DNA of 64,000 nucleotides from WLJO01 sp032117595 (GTDB lineage Bacteria; Actinomycetota; Acidimicrobiia; Acidimicrobiales; Ilumatobacteraceae). The notes beneath the pieces were generated by a model. It was not told where the DNA came from, did not search any database, and saw nothing but the letters and a program-made list of their open reading frames with translations. The translations under genes were made by a program, and so were the position numbers. The stretch lies in contig JAULYZ010000030.1 of NCBI GenBank assembly GCA_032117595.1, positions 5,215 through 69,214 of the forward strand, in the 5' to 3' direction. The stretch's first letter is position 1. The number at the start of each line of letters is the position of its first letter. This document shows positions 8,324 through 17,740 of this stretch, in pieces.

Positions 8324-8800
8324 ATGCTGTTCTGGTTCGTTGGCACTGCGGTTCTTGCGGTGTGGTTCGTGTTCGGGGACTCTCGCTTCGACTATCGCTT
8401 CCTCATCGTCGGGGCACTCGCACCCGATCTGGTCGATCTCCCGTTCGGCGGTGCTCGGGTCCTGCACTCCGTGGTCGGGAGCATCGCAGCACTCGTGGTG
8501 GTGATGCTCGCCACCATCGGGCGGCGCCCGGTACGCCGGCGTCTCCTCGCGCTCCCGATCGGGATGATGCTGCACCTCGTCTTCGACGCAGCTTTCACGA
8601 ACAACGGTGTGTTCTGGTGGCCCTTTGGCGGGATTCGCTTCGAGGATGCGCCGTGGCCCACCTGGGAGCGCGGGCCGTGGAGTGCGGTGCTCGAGGTCGT
8701 CGGCCTCGGACTCTGTTACTGGATCGTGCGCCGCTTCGGCCTCCGCGACCCCGAGCGGCGGAGCCGCTTCTGGCGCACTGGGATCCTCGAGCCATGCTGA
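8324..8800 (+). CDS. Membrane protein resembling YdjM/DUF457 metal-dependent hydrolases
   Basis: A 158-residue integral membrane protein with about four hydrophobic helices. A PDLVDLPF segment near residue 34, a His in RVLHSVVG near residue 48 and LHLVFDAAF near residue 87 resemble the conserved Asp/His positions of the YdjM-like membrane-bound metal-dependent hydrolase family. The similarity is partial, so the call is tentative. The C-terminus overlaps the start of the histidine-phosphatase gene by 7 bases (ATGCTGA), which suggests translational coupling. Confidence 0.5.
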   Translation: MLFWFVGTAVLAVWFVFGDSRFDYRFLIVGALAPDLVDLPFGGARVLHSVVGSIAALVVVMLATIGRRPVRRRLLALPIGMMLHLVFDAAFTNNGVFWWPFGGIRFEDAPWPTWERGPWSAVLEVVGLGLCYWIVRRFGLRDPERRSRFWRTGILEPC

Positions 8801-9363
8801 TTCTCGTGCGCCACGGCCGTACTGCAGCAAACGCTGCCGGTCTGCTCCAGGGTCGCCTCGACCCGCCCCTCGACGCTGTCGGTGAGGATCAGGCAGAGCG
8901 GATCGGCGGCGCGCTCACCGGGGTGCATCGTGTCGTGTCGAGTCCGCTGCTTCGAGCCCGTCAAACGGCACTTCGTATCAGCGGCACCATTGACATCGAC
9001 GAGCGGTGGCAGGAGATCTCCTACGGGATCTACGAGGGCCGACCGCAGGCCGACGTGCCTGCAGGGGAGTGGGAGCGCTGGCGCAACGACCCGACTCACT
9101 GCGTCGAGGGCGGTGAGTCGCTGGCGGCCCTCGCTGAGCGAACGACTGCGGCAGTGCTCGACCTGCTCGACGAGGCACGGGATCGCGATGTTGTGGTGGT
9201 GAGCCACGTCTCGCCGATCAAGGCAGCGATGGCGTGGGCGCTCGGGGTGGGCGTGGACATCTCGTGGCGGTGTCAACTCGACCAGGCGGCCATCACCAGG
9301 ATCGCTGTTGGCGCTCGCGGCGCCTCACTGCGCAGTTTCAACGACGTCGCACACCTGCGCTGA
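8794..9363 (+). CDS. Histidine phosphatase family protein (phosphoglycerate mutase-like)
   Basis: A 189-residue protein of the histidine phosphatase superfamily. The RHGRT motif (catalytic His7) is at the N-terminus, an SSPLLRARQTA segment supplies the second arginine, EISYGIYEG carries the acid/base Glu, and VVSHVSPIK holds the second His. The size and GIYEGR motif fit cofactor-independent small-molecule phosphatases such as those acting on alpha-ribazole phosphate, sugar phosphates or phosphoglycerate derivatives; true glycolytic mutase activity is less likely. It overlaps the upstream membrane-protein gene by 7 bases. Confidence 0.87.
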   Translation: MLILVRHGRTAANAAGLLQGRLDPPLDAVGEDQAERIGGALTGVHRVVSSPLLRARQTALRISGTIDIDERWQEISYGIYEGRPQADVPAGEWERWRNDPTHCVEGGESLAALAERTTAAVLDLLDEARDRDVVVVSHVSPIKAAMAWALGVGVDISWRCQLDQAAITRIAVGARGASLRSFNDVAHLR

Positions 9364-9541
9364 AACCGACTCCACGCTGACACTGACCCAGCGCTGGAAC
9401 CGGTGGCACACTCGGGGGAACAAGCCGTCGTCTCGAAGGCGTTGCTCTCAAGCAGACGCGACGAACCGTGTGAGGTCGGATAGTTCCCGTGCTCCGGTGT
9501 GCCCGACTCGACAGCGTGGTGCGCGGTCGAGATGCAGGCGA

Positions 9542-9979
9542 TCAGTGCAGCAGTTCGGTGGGCTTCGACGAGTCGGCGAGGCGCTCGGCAACCGTGGTGA
9601 GCAGCTGGCGCGCAAGCCCCGGCACCTCGTTGAGCAGACGCTCGAAGGAGCGTGCGTCGACGACGAGGACCATGAGGTCGGAGTCCGCCACAACGGTGGC
9701 GTTGCGCGGCCGGTGCAGGATGAGGGCAAGCTCACCGACCACATCGCCAGCCCCGAGGGTGGCGATCTTGCGGCCACCGCGCTTGACGACTGCTGTGCCG
9801 GACTGAATGACGACGAACTCGTGCGCCATGCTGCCCTCGGCCATCACTTCGGTGCCCTTGGGCAACTTCAACTCGGTGACGATGCTCGCCACGTGGTCGA
9901 GTTGCTTCTTCGTGCAACGGGCGAAGATCGGTACGTTGCGCAGGTGGTCGAGGTATCGGTTCTTGCTCACGGCCGTCAT
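9542..9979 (-). CDS. Stand-alone cyclic nucleotide-binding domain protein
   Basis: A 145-residue protein that is almost entirely one cNMP-binding beta-roll: KLPKGTEVMAEG, then the phosphate-binding cassette GELALILHRPRNATVVA (near residues 81-97), in which Glu and Arg would contact the cyclic nucleotide ribose and phosphate. There is no helix-turn-helix, so it is not a complete Crp/Fnr regulator. It probably senses cAMP/cGMP or is a structural remnant acting through a partner. A GTG four codons downstream of the ATG is an alternative start. It stands alone between converging and diverging neighbours. Confidence 0.85.
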   Translation of the reverse strand: MTAVSKNRYLDHLRNVPIFARCTKKQLDHVASIVTELKLPKGTEVMAEGSMAHEFVVIQSGTAVVKRGGRKIATLGAGDVVGELALILHRPRNATVVADSDLMVLVVDARSFERLLNEVPGLARQLLTTVAERLADSSKPTELLH

Positions 9980-10093
9980 TGTTCCACATGGGCTCGTCGC
10001 GCGCTCAAGACCAGCTGCAGGTCCTGTCCACCGGGGATCTGCTCGTGGGTGGCCTCGGGGCCTCGATGACGCTCCCAGCAGGACCGCATCCCC

Positions 10094-10099
10094 TAGCCT
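10094..10099 (+). promoter_or_regulatory. -10 element TAGCCT
   Basis: TAGCCT lies 9 bases before the GTG at 10109. The same hexamer precedes the genes at 17237 and 27993. Confidence 0.55.
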
Positions 10100-10108
10100 G
10101 CGATCTCG

Positions 10109-11351
10109 GTGAAACCCCGTCTGCCCCGTCTCCGGCGGCCCAACATCCGCACGTGGTCCCGCAAGCGCAAGATCCTGTCAGCGATCGGCACGGTGCTTGC
10201 GGCCATCGTGCTGTACACGGCCATTTCCCTGACGGTGTTCGTGATCGACCACCGGGAGGACCCGTTCGACCAGAACGTCGCCACCTGGGCGCGCAAGAAC
10301 GGTCTGGGGTTCGTGGTGAACCGGCTCGAGCGGTGGCGTTACAGCAAGCCGCCCTCTGAGAAGCCGGCCGATGCCCTGGCGCTCGACTCCGATGTCACGG
10401 GCTCGACCCCGACCCCGACCGCAGCGGTCACCACGTCTGCCCCGCCAACGAGCAGCCCGGGCGGTGCTGCTCCACCGACCACGGCCCTCGCCACGACCAC
10501 GACGCTTCCTCCCGGACCTGCGGCACTCGTGCCGCAGGTTGTTCCTGCTCTCGAGGGCGAGGGGCAATGGCGCTCGATCGCCGAGGTTCGGGGCGAGACG
10601 GTCGTGTGGGCCACCAGCATCCGTCCCCTTGCGAAGTACGGGTCAGTTGTCGCCACGGCAGCGGTGTTCGACCCGGTGCGGCTCACCGCCGGCCTCTATA
10701 ACGGATCCGACATCCCCGGCAAGGGGGGCTGGTTCAACGCCGGCAAGGTGAACAAGAAGGCTCTGCCTTCCCTCGTCGCGACGTTCAACGGAGGTTTCCG
10801 ACTCGAGCACTTCAAGGGTGGCTACATCACCGAGGGTCGGGTCATTCGCAAGATGCGCAAGGACGAAGCCACGATTGCGATCCGCAAGGACGGGACCCTC
10901 GCAGTCGGTGCGTGGTTGCGCGAGCTTCCCGACGACGGCTCGTGGAAGTCGCTGCGTCAGAACCTCCCGCCGGTGGTGCTCGACGGCAAGCCGAGCATCG
11001 ACCTGTTCCCGGGCACCTACTGGGGCGACGACTTTCATCAGGTGACGTTCACGTACCGCTCCGCCATCTGTCGTCTTGCGAACGGGACGCTGATGTACGT
11101 GGCGATGGGCAAGGTCGACATCGACCTGCTCGCCGAGGGTCTCGTGAACATGGGCTGCCAGATGGCGATGCAGCTCGACATCAACGGCAACTGGCCCCAG
11201 TTCGCCACCTTCCGCGGGTTCGGGGAGGCCGAGAGGAAGCCGGTCCTGCTCGACAAGCGGATGGGCAACCCGGCGAGGACCCTGCGCGGCTCGGGCAAGG
11301 ACTTCATTGCGCTGTTCGATCCTGCGTCGTTGCCGCCCGATCTCATCAAGT

Positions 11352-11353
<2 letters not shown>
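10109..11353 (+). CDS. Membrane-anchored phosphodiester glycosidase (NAGPA-like) protein
   Basis: A 414-residue protein with an Arg/Lys-rich start, one membrane helix (about 24-48), a Pro/Thr/Ala-rich linker (about 90-145) and a C-terminal phosphodiester glycosidase domain of the NAGPA/DUF2233 type (about 155-410). Family marks are the FNGGF turn, the ITEGRVI segment and the MQLDINGNWPQF segment near residue 350. Characterised members remove N-acetylglucosamine from phosphodiesters; actinobacterial relatives are thought to act on cell-surface glycans, but no substrate is shown. The stop codon overlaps the 3' end of rnpB on the opposite strand. Confidence 0.85.
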
Positions 11354-11724
<371 letters not shown>

Positions 11725-11729
11725 GCCGG

Positions 11730-13262
11730 TCAGTCTACGCGTGTTGCTCCGGCGGCACCCGGGCCAAAGAGGTCTCGCGCCTGGGGCTTGAGCACCTTGC
11801 CCATCACATTTCGGGGCAGCGCATCGGCGAGGTGGAGCAGCGTGGGCAGTTTGTAGGGAGCAAGTTCGTTGCGCGCCCACGCGCGAAGTTGCTCGAGGTC
11901 GAGCGTCGCACCGTTGCGGAGCACGACAGCGGCGCCGATGCGCTCGCCCCAGACGTCGTCGGGCACGCCCACCACACTGCACTCCGCGATCGACGGGTGC
12001 CCGGAGAGAACACTCTCGATCTCGAGCGCCGAGATCTTGTACCCACCGCTCTTGATGATGTCCGTCGAGAGGCGGCCCTCGATGCGGAATGCGCCCCGAT
12101 CGATCGAGACGCGGTCGCCGGTGCGGAACCAGCCATCAGTGGTGAACGAGGCGGCGGTCTCCTCGGGTCGCCCCCAGTAGCCGACGAAGGTGTTGGCCCC
12201 ACGAACCTCGAGCTCTCCCGCTGCGCCGTCGCCCCCGACCACGGCACCGTCGCTGACGACTCGAACCTCCATCCCGGGAACGGGCGAACCGACGAACCCG
12301 GGGCGGCGCTCACCGTGCAACGGGTTCGACAGCGCGATGCCGATCTCGGTCATCCCGTATCGCTCGAGCAGGACGTGTCCCGAGATCTCTCGCCAGCGCT
12401 CGAGCACCGGGACGGGAAGCGCGGCCGAGCCCGAGAGCATCACCCGCAGCGACCGTATGCCGGTGGACCATCGGGATCTCGTGGATTCATCGGCGGCATC
12501 CCACGCATCGATCAGTCGGGTGTACACCGTTGGTACCGCCATGAACACGGTGTGCCCTCCCTGAGCGAGACGATCGAACACCGTCTGCGCGTCGAAGCGA
12601 CCGAGCATGTCGCAACGTGCCCCGATCCACAGCGGACAGAGCAGTTGGTTCACGAGTCCGTGCAGGTGGTGAAGGGGCAGGAAGTGGACGATGCGATCTT
12701 CGGGGACCCAACCCCATGCCTCGACGAGACAGGTGATCTGTGCGGCAATGGTGCGGTGGCTGTGCAGCACACCTTTGGGTCGCCCGGTGGTGCCGCTCGT
12801 GTAGAGCATGAGTGCGGCATCGTCGAGGCCGGGTTGTCCGCCGGCATCGGGAGCAGCCGGGAGATCGCGGCCTGCAACGGCGTGGCGGTGAGCGTCGATC
12901 TCGATGGTCGGCAGTCCCGAGTGGAGCCGCTCGGCGAGGGCCCGGTGCGCCGGGTCGATGACCAGCGCGCAAGCCCCTGAGTCCGTGAGTACGTAGTCGA
13001 GTTCGGCGGGTGGGTGATCGGGGCACAACGGCACGAAGATCGCCCGTCGCTGCCACACCGCGAACATCGCCGCGACGTAGTCGAGGCCGGGCGAAGCCAG
13101 CACGCCCACACGGTCGCCGACAGCGATGTTGTGCTGGTCCAGCAACTCGGCGATCGCTCGGGCCGCCGACAGAACGGTACGAGCGCTGTACTCGTCGACC
13201 TGGTCGCTGAGTGCGATCCGGTCGCCGTGCAGGGCGACCCGGTCGAGCAGTGTCGTCAGCAC
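11730..13262 (-). CDS. AMP-forming acyl-CoA synthetase (MatB-like)
   Basis: A 510-residue adenylate-forming enzyme. Core motifs: YTSGTTGRPKGV (P-loop) near residue 155, the HHLHGL segment, YGMTEIG near 290, the GWFRTGD hinge region, GGYKIS near 420 and the C-terminal PRNVMGKVLK lysine. The last motif resembles malonyl-CoA synthetase MatB, so a dicarboxylate or short-chain acid is a possible substrate; this is an inference. The frame is open far upstream, but the GTG at 13262 starts the recognisable protein and overlaps the end of the ferritin-like gene by 7 bases (GTGCTGA), giving likely translational coupling. rnpB follows directly. Confidence 0.88.
   Translation of the reverse strand: MLTTLLDRVALHGDRIALSDQVDEYSARTVLSAARAIAELLDQHNIAVGDRVGVLASPGLDYVAAMFAVWQRRAIFVPLCPDHPPAELDYVLTDSGACALVIDPAHRALAERLHSGLPTIEIDAHRHAVAGRDLPAAPDAGGQPGLDDAALMLYTSGTTGRPKGVLHSHRTIAAQITCLVEAWGWVPEDRIVHFLPLHHLHGLVNQLLCPLWIGARCDMLGRFDAQTVFDRLAQGGHTVFMAVPTVYTRLIDAWDAADESTRSRWSTGIRSLRVMLSGSAALPVPVLERWREISGHVLLERYGMTEIGIALSNPLHGERRPGFVGSPVPGMEVRVVSDGAVVGGDGAAGELEVRGANTFVGYWGRPEETAASFTTDGWFRTGDRVSIDRGAFRIEGRLSTDIIKSGGYKISALEIESVLSGHPSIAECSVVGVPDDVWGERIGAAVVLRNGATLDLEQLRAWARNELAPYKLPTLLHLADALPRNVMGKVLKPQARDLFGPGAAGATRVD
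11732..11737 (-). promoter_or_regulatory. rnpB -10 element TAGACT inside the ligase gene end
   Basis: TAGACT on the minus strand ends 7 bases before the predicted 5' base of RNase P RNA (11724). It overlaps the last sense codons and the TGA of the acyl-CoA ligase gene. No convincing -35 is visible. Confidence 0.6.
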
Positions 13263-14299
13263 GCCTCGCCGTCGTACATCAGCGAGTTCAGGCTGGGCGT
13301 CTCGAGGTTGACCGACGGGCGGACGCCAAACTCGTTGGCCGGCCCCACGGTGAGCGGAATCGGTGCGAGCGAGCCGAAGGCGGAGGGCACTGCGTGAATC
13401 ACGTTGGCCACGGACGCAGCCTGGACCGTGGTGGTGGTGGCCGCAGGCGCAGTGGTGGGCAGTCCGGCATCGACCGTGGTGGTCGTGGTGTCGGCGGGAG
13501 CCTCCGGGGCCTCGATCACCAAGGTGCCGACGAGGGCCGACGGATTGATCACTGCCCCGAGCACTGCAGCATGCCGCGCCTCGATCGACCCCACCGACAT
13601 CGCCGCCTTGCGGAGATCTGGGCTCGTGAGTACCGGGACCACGCTCTGGTAGGTGGCTGCTGCGAGCGACTCGAGGGAGTAGGCGAGTGCCTTGGCGTCC
13701 TCGCCCTGTTCGGCACCCGAGGTGGCGATGCGCTCGAGGAGCGGTGCGATGAGGAAACTGTCGATCTTCGGGTTCGACGAGGTGCAGGGCGTTCCGCCGA
13801 GCGCCTTGGTGGCGGCCGCCATCGCATCGGCGTGCTTGCGGTGGTGGTCGGCGAACACCTTGATGAGATCGGCAACGACGGCGTCCTTCACGAAGGACTG
13901 AGCGATGAGTTGCTCGTAGGCGTTGACAACCGTCAACTCGAGCGATGCAGCAGTGCGAAGGATGACGACGTCGTTGATCGGCTGGTTGCTCAGCCCGGTG
14001 TATCCGGGGTTGTCTCCGGAGATCGGGATCTGCTTCTTGGGCTTTGCCTCGCGGCATGCGGCGAGTAGTGCCGTGCTGGCGACAGCAATCCCGCCGAAGC
14101 GGAGGAAGCCGCGTCGGTCGAGGTTCGGCAGGAAGATCGACGCCCGTCGCTCGGCAGGCACCTCGGTGAAGATGCCCTCGATCAGTGCGCGCTCGGCCGA
14201 CTCGATCTCACGCTGTTCGCGGTCGATGGAGCGAATCTCCCGGCGCAGCTCGTCGCGGCTGATGTCGTTGTGGCTGTTGCGGTCACGGTTGGTCTGCAT
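13256..14299 (-). CDS. Tat-exported ferritin-like lipoprotein 1
   Basis: A 347-residue ferritin-like domain protein. After a charged 60-residue cytoplasmic tail comes a twin-arginine signal, DRRGFLRFGG, a hydrophobic stretch and LAAC, a lipobox, so it is probably a Tat lipoprotein. The four-helix part (about 105-250) shows ferritin-like ligands: ELTVVNAYEQL, DHHRKHADAM and SIEARHAAVL. The 100-residue C-terminal part is Thr/Ala-rich and then unrecognised. It may bind a di-iron site outside the membrane; the true activity is unknown. It lies three bases after the related gene upstream and overlaps the ligase gene downstream. Confidence 0.82.
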   Translation of the reverse strand: MQTNRDRNSHNDISRDELRREIRSIDREQREIESAERALIEGIFTEVPAERRASIFLPNLDRRGFLRFGGIAVASTALLAACREAKPKKQIPISGDNPGYTGLSNQPINDVVILRTAASLELTVVNAYEQLIAQSFVKDAVVADLIKVFADHHRKHADAMAAATKALGGTPCTSSNPKIDSFLIAPLLERIATSGAEQGEDAKALAYSLESLAAATYQSVVPVLTSPDLRKAAMSVGSIEARHAAVLGAVINPSALVGTLVIEAPEAPADTTTTTVDAGLPTTAPAATTTTVQAASVANVIHAVPSAFGSLAPIPLTVGPANEFGVRPSVNLETPSLNSLMYDGEAC

Positions 14300-14302
14300 G
14301 GC

Positions 14303-15088
14303 TCACTGTCCTCCCGTGATGGTCTCGATGCTGAGTGCAGATGCGGCGTCCTCGATGGCCGGTTCGTCGGCGCCGTAGCTACCCGACTGGAGGAACGCAA
14401 GCGTGGCGGCGTGGCGGGCCTCGACGTTCTGGATCGATGCGACGAGTGCCGCTGCGTCGGTGGACTGCAGGAGTCCGAGGAGCGTCTGGTGCGTGTCGGC
14501 TGCAGCATGCTCGAGGTCGGAGGCCGCCTGCCTGACGGCTGCGGCGTCGCCGGTGGCGAAGGCATCGCCCCGCAACGCCGTGGCCAGCGCCGGATTTGCC
14601 TCCGAGGGGGAGCCGGGGCCGTAGAGCGCGCTGAGCGCCTCGGCATAGGCGAGGTGGTGCTCGTGCAGCGCACGGAAGAGGGCGTGCTCGGCCTCGGGCA
14701 GATCGAGCGTGTCGAGTCGCGGCACGACTGAGGAGTACGCCGAGTACGCGGTGAGCTCGAGCACCTTTGCCGCAGCAATGAGCGGAAGGTCCGCTGGCTG
14801 GGGCTTCTTCGGCGGCGGCGATGACTCGCCGGCGGCCGTGGCAATCACCGTCGGGCCCTCGCCCGTGGGTGCGTCGACGGGACCCTCGGTGGCCGTCACC
14901 TCCGGGGCGATGGAGTCGGTTGCGCCGTACGGCATGGGCTCCGGGTCGGAGTCGGGCTCCTGGGCTTGAGCGACGCGCGGTGCGAGGCCGGCTGCGGAGG
15001 CAACTCCGGCGAGACCGAGCGCTGCGAGGATTCCTCGGCGGCTGGGTCGCGCGGCGTCAGCCGTCGAGATCGTGTCCGGGTTGTCCAC
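14303..15088 (-). CDS. Tat-exported ferritin-like protein 2
   Basis: A 261-residue paralogue of the next gene. The signal is SRRGILAALGLAG followed by a likely cleavage after AQA near residue 42; there is no lipobox, so this copy would be released or held differently. A Pro/Glu/Asp-rich linker (45-95) leads to the ferritin-like helices with ELTAYSAYSS, EHHLAYAEAL and NVEARHAATL, which carry the same Glu/His pattern as the paralogue. The GTG at 15088 is supported by the signal peptide. Being adjacent, in the same order and both Tat-exported, the two probably function together in iron or redox chemistry at the cell surface. Confidence 0.8.
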   Translation of the reverse strand: MDNPDTISTADAARPSRRGILAALGLAGVASAAGLAPRVAQAQEPDSDPEPMPYGATDSIAPEVTATEGPVDAPTGEGPTVIATAAGESSPPPKKPQPADLPLIAAAKVLELTAYSAYSSVVPRLDTLDLPEAEHALFRALHEHHLAYAEALSALYGPGSPSEANPALATALRGDAFATGDAAAVRQAASDLEHAAADTHQTLLGLLQSTDAAALVASIQNVEARHAATLAFLQSGSYGADEPAIEDAASALSIETITGGQ

Positions 15089-15153
15089 GGAGGGAGGTGT
15101 CCTTTCTCGGAACTGTCGTACGGCTCATGGCGCCGTGCGAGAGCGTCACAACT

Positions 15154-16626
15154 CTAGAAGTCCAGAGCCGATAACGCGGGAATCCACCCGGCGGATCGTT
15201 CCACCGCTTGGGCCCACCGGCCTCGGGATGCAGCCCGGTCGAGGCCCGGGGTCGGCTCGATCCGCAGGCGCGGACGCCACGTGGACTCGATGGCGTCGAG
15301 ATCGGGCCAGATCCCCACGGCGAGGCCGGCAAGCAAGCCCGCACCGAGGGTGGTGCTCTCGGTGTTCGGGGCGACCTCCACGGTGCGGCCCGTGGCGTCG
15401 GCGAGGGACTGGACGAAGACTGGGTTGGTCGACATCCCTCCATCGATCCGCAGCGCCTGGACCACCAGACCGCTGTCGGATTCGGCGGCGTCGACGAGGT
15501 CGGCTCCGCGCTGGGCAACGCCCTCGAGCACGGCGCGAACCAGATGTGCCCGGGTGGTGCCGCGCGTGGCGCCGAGCACGATGCCGCGAGCGCCGTAGTC
15601 CCAGTGCGGGGATCCGAGGCCCATGAGCGCCGGCACATAGACCACGCCGCCAGTGTCGGCGACGCTGGCGGCGATCTCTGCCGATGCAGCCGGGGACGGG
15701 ATGATGCCGAGGTCGTCGTGGAGCCAGTCGATGTTCGAGCCGGCGGCCAGCATGATGGCCTCCACCCCCCAGGTCACCGAGCCGCTGAGTCCCCAACACG
15801 CAATGGGGAAGGTCCCGCCCTCGAGACGCCCGGCATGACGCGGAGCAGGGGCCCCGGTGACCATGTCGAGCATCCCACCGGTTCCGAAGGTGCATTTCGT
15901 GAGCCCCGGCCGCACGCAGCCCTGACCGAGCAGCGAGGCCTGTTGGTCGCCGGCGATCCCACAGATCACGGGTGACCCGTGCAGCGCGGTGGCCTCGGCG
16001 ATCGGCCCGCTGCTGTCGATCAACGTGGGCAGGAATGCGAGGTCGATGCCGAGTGCAGCGGCCACCGTGTTGGACCAGCGACTCCCGTCCGGCTCGACGA
16101 GTCCGGTGATGCCGGCGTTCGAGCGATCGGTGACGTGCGCGCGCCCGCCGGTGAGCGTCCAGACGAGCCACGAGTCGATCGTGCCGAGACACAGGTCGCG
16201 CGAACGATCGGGGTCGTGTTGCGCAAGCAGCCATGCTGCCTTGGTGGCGGATTGGTTCGGAGCGAGTGTGAGCCCGTGTTCGGCCTTCGCCGTGATGCAC
16301 TCTCCGACGGTGCGTAGGTCTTGCCACCCGAGGCCGTTGCCGAGCGGTTTGCCGGTGGAACGGTCCCAGAGCACCGTGGAGCCGCGCTGGTTCGTGATAC
16401 CCACTGCGTCGACACCGTCGACGCAGTCGAGCGCGCGATTGGCGAGATCGATCACGGTATTGGCCAGTTCGCTCGCATCGAACTCGACGAGGCCAGCGAA
16501 TGGGTTGAGTGGGGGAGTGCGCCGGTACTGAACATGCAGCACGTCGGCGTTGTGATCGACGATCGCTGCGCGAGTGCCCGTTGTGCCGACATCGATCACG
16601 AGCACCCGGCCGTGACGCGGTTTCAC
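15154..16626 (-). CDS. FGGY-family carbohydrate kinase, glycerol kinase-like (divergent copy)
   Basis: A 490-residue FGGY kinase. The N-terminal VIDVGTTGTRAAI phosphate loop, AVGITNQRGS, IDSWLVWTLTGG, CGIAGDQQASLLGQ, KCTFGTGGML, a GLGSPHWD loop and a C-terminal ALRIDGGMSTNPVFVQ segment all follow glycerol kinase order. Compared with the second copy at 28697-30187, several positions differ, for example Gly in ITNQRGS where GlpK has Glu (ITNQRET). The contact with glycerol normally includes that Arg-Glu pair, so another polyol may be the substrate. The GTG at 16626 overlaps the preceding gene by 4 bases (GTGA). Confidence 0.85.
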   Translation of the reverse strand: MKPRHGRVLVIDVGTTGTRAAIVDHNADVLHVQYRRTPPLNPFAGLVEFDASELANTVIDLANRALDCVDGVDAVGITNQRGSTVLWDRSTGKPLGNGLGWQDLRTVGECITAKAEHGLTLAPNQSATKAAWLLAQHDPDRSRDLCLGTIDSWLVWTLTGGRAHVTDRSNAGITGLVEPDGSRWSNTVAAALGIDLAFLPTLIDSSGPIAEATALHGSPVICGIAGDQQASLLGQGCVRPGLTKCTFGTGGMLDMVTGAPAPRHAGRLEGGTFPIACWGLSGSVTWGVEAIMLAAGSNIDWLHDDLGIIPSPAASAEIAASVADTGGVVYVPALMGLGSPHWDYGARGIVLGATRGTTRAHLVRAVLEGVAQRGADLVDAAESDSGLVVQALRIDGGMSTNPVFVQSLADATGRTVEVAPNTESTTLGAGLLAGLAVGIWPDLDAIESTWRPRLRIEPTPGLDRAASRGRWAQAVERSAGWIPALSALDF

Positions 16627-17042
16627 CGTCGTGGCTCCAGCCCACGGCGCAGCAGCATCGAGCCGAGCATCCCGCCGCAGACGCCGGCGACGAGCGACAG
16701 ACCGAGACTCACCACGATGCGACCCCACGCAATGGTGTCGCCCTGGATGAGCTTGATGATGCTGAACACCAACTGCAGCGCGATGAAGACCGTTGATGCC
16801 GTGATGACGCCGTGACTGAGCGGCGTGCGGCAGCGTTGGTGCCACGCCGCCACTCCGGCGCCGAGCACGAGGCCGGCGAGGATCACCACGGTCAGCAGAG
16901 CGCTCCAGCCGGATCGATCGTCCTCGTCGACAGCAACACGGGCGATGATCTGCACGGGCAGGGCGATCATCGCAGCGACGGAAGCACCCCGCGAGATGGC
17001 CTGCAGGTCGAGCTTCCCGATGGAACGGCTGGTACGACTCAT
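16623..17042 (-). CDS. Four-helix membrane protein of unknown function
   Basis: A 139-residue membrane protein with four predicted helices (about 18-38, 46-66, 78-98 and 108-130) and short basic ends. The second half has a glycine-rich VAGVCGGMLGSMLL helix, reminiscent of small TIGR04086-type membrane proteins, but I cannot assign it firmly. The frame is open further upstream; the ATG at 17042 is chosen because the hydrophobic core starts soon after. TAGTGA lies 7 bases upstream and a weak GAGGA lies close by, so both leaderless and SD-led starts are possible. It overlaps the kinase gene by 4 bases. Confidence 0.65.
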   Translation of the reverse strand: MSRTSRSIGKLDLQAISRGASVAAMIALPVQIIARVAVDEDDRSGWSALLTVVILAGLVLGAGVAAWHQRCRTPLSHGVITASTVFIALQLVFSIIKLIQGDTIAWGRIVVSLGLSLVAGVCGGMLGSMLLRRGLEPRR

Positions 17043-17201
17043 CGGGTCCTCACTATCGCCCCGCAGTGCTCGACCCCCAACTGGCCGACCGAACTGTTGC
17101 GTGGCCCGGTTGTTCGGGTGAGGTACTCGCAGGCGAACGGTGGCGGTCTCCGGTGTGTCCTCAATCACAGCGAATTTGCATCCCTTTCCAATCTGCAGAT
17201 G

Positions 17202-17229
17202 TTGCGAATTGGATGGCGCTCCCTAGCCT
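17202..17229 (+). promoter_or_regulatory. fur/perR promoter: TTGCGA-16-TAGCCT
   Basis: TTGCGA (17202-17207) and TAGCCT (17224-17229) have a 16-base spacer, and the ATG follows 7 bases after the -10. The upstream stretch is AT-richer than its surroundings and holds a repeated GCGAATT (17170 and 17204) and a CCAAT/ATTGG inverted repeat (17188-17192 and 17207-17211), a possible autoregulatory operator. Confidence 0.55.
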
Positions 17230-17236
17230 GCCCGAC

Positions 17237-17716
17237 ATGCAGTCCGCCGCCGTGCTCACCGAACGCTTTCGGTCCAAGGGGCTGAAGGTGACGCCGCAGC
17301 GTCAGTTGCTGTTCCGCCTGCTCGAGGGCAATGAGTCCCACCCCTCCGCCGAGGCGCTCTTTGCGGTGGCGAGTGCCCAGATGCCCGGGATCTCGCTGCG
17401 CACCGTGTACCAGACCCTGCACGACCTCGCCGAGATGGGCGAGTTGCAGATGCTCGACCTCGGCACCGGAGCTGCCCGCTTCGACCCGAATCTCGATGAC
17501 CACCATCACTTGGTGTGCGACGAGTGCGGCCACATCCGGGATGTCGCGGTCCCGGGCGCCGATGGGCTCGCCCCGGCGGGCGACACCCAGGGTTTCGAGG
17601 TCAACGCCGCCCAGATCGTCTTTCGAGGCCTGTGTGCCTCGTGCCGTGCGCAACGGCCAGCCGCTACCGCCGATTCCGGTTTCGCACCCACACCTTCGTC
17701 TGTCTCCAACCAGTAA
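17237..17716 (+). CDS. Fur/PerR-family metal-dependent regulator
   Basis: A 159-residue repressor. The winged helix is followed by the Fur signatures: TPQRQLLFRLLEG, HPSAEALF, ISLRTVYQTLHDLAEMGE, then HHHLVCDECGHIRDV, where His residues and the CxxC pair bind regulatory and structural metal, and a second CxxC (CASC) near the end. The gene lies 24 bases upstream of rubrerythrin, so peroxide sensing of the PerR type is more likely than iron homeostasis alone; this is inferred from context. ATG 17237 is supported by family start and by the -10 element 7 bases upstream, rather than the much longer open frame from 17066. Confidence 0.9.
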   Translation: MQSAAVLTERFRSKGLKVTPQRQLLFRLLEGNESHPSAEALFAVASAQMPGISLRTVYQTLHDLAEMGELQMLDLGTGAARFDPNLDDHHHLVCDECGHIRDVAVPGADGLAPAGDTQGFEVNAAQIVFRGLCASCRAQRPAATADSGFAPTPSSVSNQ

Positions 17717-17740
17717 TCCCCACACACAAAGGAGCAATCC

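Noticed and set aside
13263..14057. Fusion of an upstream domain to the acyl-CoA ligase
   Set aside because: The frame stays open upstream, but those residues are the out-of-frame shadow of the ferritin-like gene on the same strand, which has its own clear protein sequence.
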